Part shown: in pieces, positions 60,001 through 64,000 of the stretch
Layout: the number at the start of each line of letters is the position of its first letter
Position numbering within the stretch: the stretch's first letter is position 1
Source: Eutreptiella sp. 'Long Island Sound 2002'
Taxonomy: Eukaryota > Euglenozoa > Euglenophyceae > Eutreptiales > Eutreptiaceae
Direction: 5' to 3'
Length of the DNA: 64,000 nt
Assembly: GCA_964036045.1 (NCBI GenBank)
Contig: OZ038398.1
Span: forward strand, 31,255,380 to 31,319,379
Position numbers and translations under genes: made by a program
The notes under the pieces: model-generated
Told to the model about the DNA's origin: nothing
The model's input: only the letters and a program-made list of their open reading frames with translations
Databases searched by the model: none

Positions 60001-63000
60001 CCTCCCCCCTTCCCCACAGCACTGCACACCGGGTGGTCTACACGGTACCCCACCAGCCTTTATGGGACACCCCTTCCCCCTTCCCCACAGCACTGCACAC
60101 CAGGTGGTCTACACGGTACCCCACCAGCCTTTATGGAACACCCCTCCCCCCTTCCCCACAACACTGCACACCGGGTGGTCTACACGGTACCCCACCAGCC
60201 TTTATGGAACACCCCTCCCCCCTTCCCCACAGCACTGCACACTAGGTGTACTACACGGTACCCCACTAGCCTTTATGGAACACCCCTCCCCCCTTCCCCA
60301 CAGCACTGCACACCGGGTGGTCTACACGGTACCCCACCAGCCTTTATGGAACACCCCTCCCCCCTTCCCCACAGCACTACACACCAGGTGTACTACACGG
60401 TACCCCACCAGCCTTTATGGAACACCCCTCCCCCCTTCCCCACAGCACTGCACACCGGGTGGTCTACATGGTACCCCACCAGCCTTTATGGAACACTCCT
60501 CCCCCCTTCCCCACAGCACTGCACACCAGATGGACTACACGGTACCCCACCAGCCTTTATGGAACACCCCTCCCCCCTTCCCCACAGCACTGCACACGAG
60601 GTGTACTACACGGTACCCCACGAGCCTTTATGGAACACCCCTCCCCCCTTTCTTCACATCACTGCACACCGGGTGTACTACACGGTCCCCCACCAGCCTT
60701 TATGGAACACCCCTCCCCCCTTCCCCACAGCACTGCACACCAGCTGGTCTACACGGTACCCCACCAGCCTTTATGGAACACCCCTCCCCCCTTCCCCACA
60801 GCACTGCACACCAGGTGGTCTACATGGTACCCCACCAGCCGTTATGGAACACCCCTCCCCCCTTCCCCACAGCACTGCACACCGGGTGGTCTACACGGTA
60901 CCCCACCAGCCTTTATGGGACACCCCTTCCCCCTTCCCCACAGCACTGCACACCGGGTGGTCTACACGGTACCCCACCAGCCTTTATGGAACACCCCTCC
61001 CCCCTTCCCCACAACACTGCACACCGGGTGGTCTACACGGTACCCCACCAGCCTTTATGGAACACCCCTCCCCCCTTCCCCACAGCACTGCACACTAGGT
61101 GTACTACACGGTACCCCACTAGCCTTTATGGAACACCCCTCCCCCCTTCCCCACAGCACTGCACACCGGGTGGTCTACACGGTACCCCACCAGCCTTTAT
61201 GGAACACCCCTCCCCCCTTCCCCACAACACTGCACACCGGGTGGTCTACACGGTACCCCACCAGCCTTTATGGAACACCCCTCCCCCCTTCCCCACAGCA
61301 CTGCACACTAGGTGTACTACACGGTACCCCACTAGCCTTTATGGAACACCCCTCCCCTCTTCCCCACAGCACTGCACACCAGGTGTACTACACGGTACCC
61401 CACCAGCCTTTATGGAACACCCCTCCCCCCTTCCCCACAGCACTGCACACCAGGTGTACTACACGGTACCCCACCAGCCTTTATGGAACACCCCTCCCCC
61501 CTTCCCCACAGCACTGCACACCAGGTGGTCTACATGGTACCCCACCAGCCGTTATGGAACACCCCTCCCCCCTTCCCCACAGCACTGCACACCGGGTGGT
61601 CTACACGGTACCCCACCAGCCTTTATGGAACACCCCTCCCCTCTTCCCCACAGCACTGCACACCGGGTGTACTACACGGTCCCCCACCAGCCTTTATGGA
61701 ACACCCCTTCCCCCTTCCCCACAGCACTGCACACCAGGTGGTCTACATGGTACCCCACCAGCCGTTATGGAACACCCCTCCCCTCTTCCCCACAGCACTG
61801 CACACCGGGTGGTCTACACGGTACCCCACCAGCCTTTATGGAACACCCCTCCCCTCTTCCCCACAGCACTGCACACCGGGTGTACTACACGGTCCCCCAC
61901 CAGCCTTTATGGAACACCCCTCCCCCCTTCCCCACAGCACTGCACACCAGGTGGTCTACACGGTACCCCACCAGCCTTTATGGAACACCCCTCCCCCCTT
62001 CCCCACAGCACTGCACACCAGGTGGTCTACATGGTACCCCACTAGCCGTTATGGAACACCCCTCCCCCCTTCCCCACAGCACCCCACACCGGGTGGTCTA
62101 CACGGTACCCCACCAGCCTTTATGGGACACCCCTTCCCCCTTCCCCACAGCACTGCACACCGGGTGGTCTACACGGTACCCCACCAGCCTTTATGGAACA
62201 CCCCTCCCCCGTTCCCCACAACACTGCACACCGGGTGGTCTACACGGTACCCCACCAGCCTTTATGGAACACCCCTCCCCCCTTCCCCACAGCACTGCAC
62301 ACCGGGTGGTCTACACGGTACCCCACCAGCCTTTATGGAACACCCCTCCCCCCTTCCCCACAACACTGCACACCGGGTGGTCTACACGGTACCCCACCAG
62401 CCTTTATGGAACACCCCTCCCCCCTTCCCTACAGCACTGCACACCGGGTGGTCTACACGGTACCCCACCAGCCTTTATGGAACACCCCTCCCCTCTTCCC
62501 CACAGCACTGCACACCAGGTGGTCTACACGGTACCCCACCAGCCTTTATGGAACACCCCTCCCCCCTTCCCCACAGCACTGCACACCGGGTGGTCTACGC
62601 GGTACCCCACCAGCCTTTATGGAACACCCCTCCCCTCTTCCCCACAGCACTGCACACCAGGTGGTCTACACGGTACCCCACCAGCCTTTATGGAACACCC
62701 CTCCCCCCTTCCCCACAGCACTGCACACCAGGTGGTCTACATGGTACCCCACCAGCCTTTATGGAACACCCCTCCCCCCTTCCCCACAGCACTGCACACC
62801 GGGTGGTCTACACGGTACCCCACCAGCCTTTATGGAACACCCCTCCCCTCTTCCCCACAGCACTGCACACCGGGTGTACTACACGGTCCCCCACCAGCCT
62901 TTATGGAACACCCCTCCCCCCTTCCCCGCAGCACTGCACACCAGGTGGTCTACACGGTACCCCACCAGCCTTTATGGAACACCCCTCCCCCCTTCCCCAC

Positions 63001-64000
63001 AGCACTGCACACCAGGTGGTCTACATGGTACCCCACCAGCCGTTATGGAACACCCCTCCCCCCTTCCCCACAGCACTGCACACCGGGTGGTCTACACGGT
63101 ACCCCACCAGCCTTTATGGGACACCCCTTCCCCCTTCCCCACAGCACTGCACACCGGGTGGTCTACACGGTACCCCACCAGCCTTTATGGAACACCCCTC
63201 CCCCCTTCCCCACAACACTGCACACCGGGTGGTCTACACGGTACCCCACCAGCCTTTATGGAACACCCCTCCCCCCTTCCCCACAGCACTGCACACCGGG
63301 TGGTCTACACGGTACCCCACCAGCCTTTATGGAACACCCCTCCCCCCTTCCCCACAGCACTGCACACCAGGTGTACTACACGGTAACCCACCAGCCTTTA
63401 TGGAACACCCCTCCCCCCTTCCCCACAGCACTGCACACCGGGTGGTCTACACGGTACCCCACCAGCCTTTATGGAACACCCCTCCCCCCTTCCCCACAAC
63501 ACTGCACACCGGGTGGTCTACACGGTACCCCACCAGCCTTTATGGAACACCCCTCCCCCCTTCCCCACAGCACTGCACACCGGGTGGTCTACACGGTACC
63601 CCACCAGCCTTTATGGAACACCCCTCCCCCCTTCCCCACAGCACTGCACACCAGGTGTACTACACGGTACCCCATCAGCCTTTATGGAACACTGCTCCCC
63701 ACTTCCCCACAGCACTGCACACCAGATGGACTACACGGTACCCCACCAGCCTTTATGGAACACCCCTCCCCCCTTCTCTACGGCACTGCACACCGGGTGG
63801 TCTACATGGTACCCCACCAGCCTTTATGGAACACCCCTCCCCCCCTCCCCCACAGAACTACACACCAGGTGTACTACACGGTACCCCACTAGCCTTTATG
63901 GAACACCCCTCCCCCCCTTCCCCACAGCACTGCACACCGGATGTACTACACGGTACCCCCTCAGCCTTTATGGAACACCCCTCCCCCCTTCCCCACAGCA
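54034..64000 (+). repeat. 71-bp satellite array, segment 4
   Basis: About 140 units running off the right edge. This is the most uniform segment: most units are exactly 71 bp with a C6 tract, and the AACTACACACC type is rare. Local blocks are visible: TTTATGGGACACCCCTTCC recurs near 60062, 60918, 62123 and 63117, and TTTCTTCACA near 59298, 59797 and 60652. No gene is seen. Confidence 0.98.

Noticed and set aside
1-64000. CRISPR array
   Set aside because: The repeats are contiguous with no unique spacers, vary in sequence, and lie with eukaryotic LINE and DNA transposons.
1-64000. Centromeric identity from a CENP-B box
   Set aside because: No sequence resembling the CENP-B box was found in the unit. 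Centromere function cannot be judged from sequence alone.

Overview
This window is eukaryotic repeat DNA. About 52.6 of its 64 kb is one uninterrupted-type tandem satellite with a 71-bp unit (roughly 740 units, all in the same orientation). Two transposable elements and one truncated fragment interrupt it. I see no host gene. The eukaryotic call rests on a two-ORF LINE with an APE-type endonuclease and reverse transcriptase, a DNA element with terminal inverted repeats and exon-like segments, a tRNA-like Pol III promoter, and megasatellite organisation. I cannot name the host lineage. LINE codons are strongly GC-rich at third positions, whereas the DNA element has T-rich stretches.

Layout. 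1-4327: satellite. 4328-5877: 1,550-bp DNA transposon with 40-bp terminal inverted repeats (36 of 40 match) and a 3-bp CTT target duplication. It carries a tRNA-like segment, several hairpins and two exon-like coding pieces, one ending like a PHD finger followed by an acidic serine tail. 5878-23861: satellite. 23862-33337: apparently full-length LINE of about 9.5 kb with a 12-bp target-site duplication, a 5' UTR, ORF1 (coiled coil plus Arg/Ser-rich tail, interrupted by one in-frame TAG), a long ORF2 (endonuclease, reverse transcriptase, RNase H-like region, CCHC finger, unassigned C-terminal extension), a 3' UTR and a (TCC)n tail. 33338-53687: satellite. 53688-54033: 5'-truncated 3' end of the same LINE family. 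54034-64000: satellite.

The satellite unit contains a KpnI site (GGTACC), the box CACCAGCCTTTATGGAACA, a 17-nt pyrimidine tract (CCCCTCCCCCCTTCCCC), ACAGCACTGCACACC, and a variable end (GGGTGGTCTACAC, AGGTGTACTACAC or ACGTGTACTACAC). The consensus contains no TAA, TAG or TGA triplet on the + strand. Because 71 is not a multiple of 3, each frame reads a permuted 71-residue repeat. Very long open frames (up to about 3,000 codons) therefore arise automatically and are not annotated as genes. Higher-order duplications are visible at several scales: 852 bp (exactly 12 units), 1,209 bp, 2,706 bp, 2,990 bp, 3,128 bp and about 7.1 kb. They indicate ongoing amplification by unequal exchange.

The two LINE copies lie in the same orientation within the array. 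The full-length copy sits between two halves of a roughly 15-unit duplication, so array turnover and transposition have acted together here.
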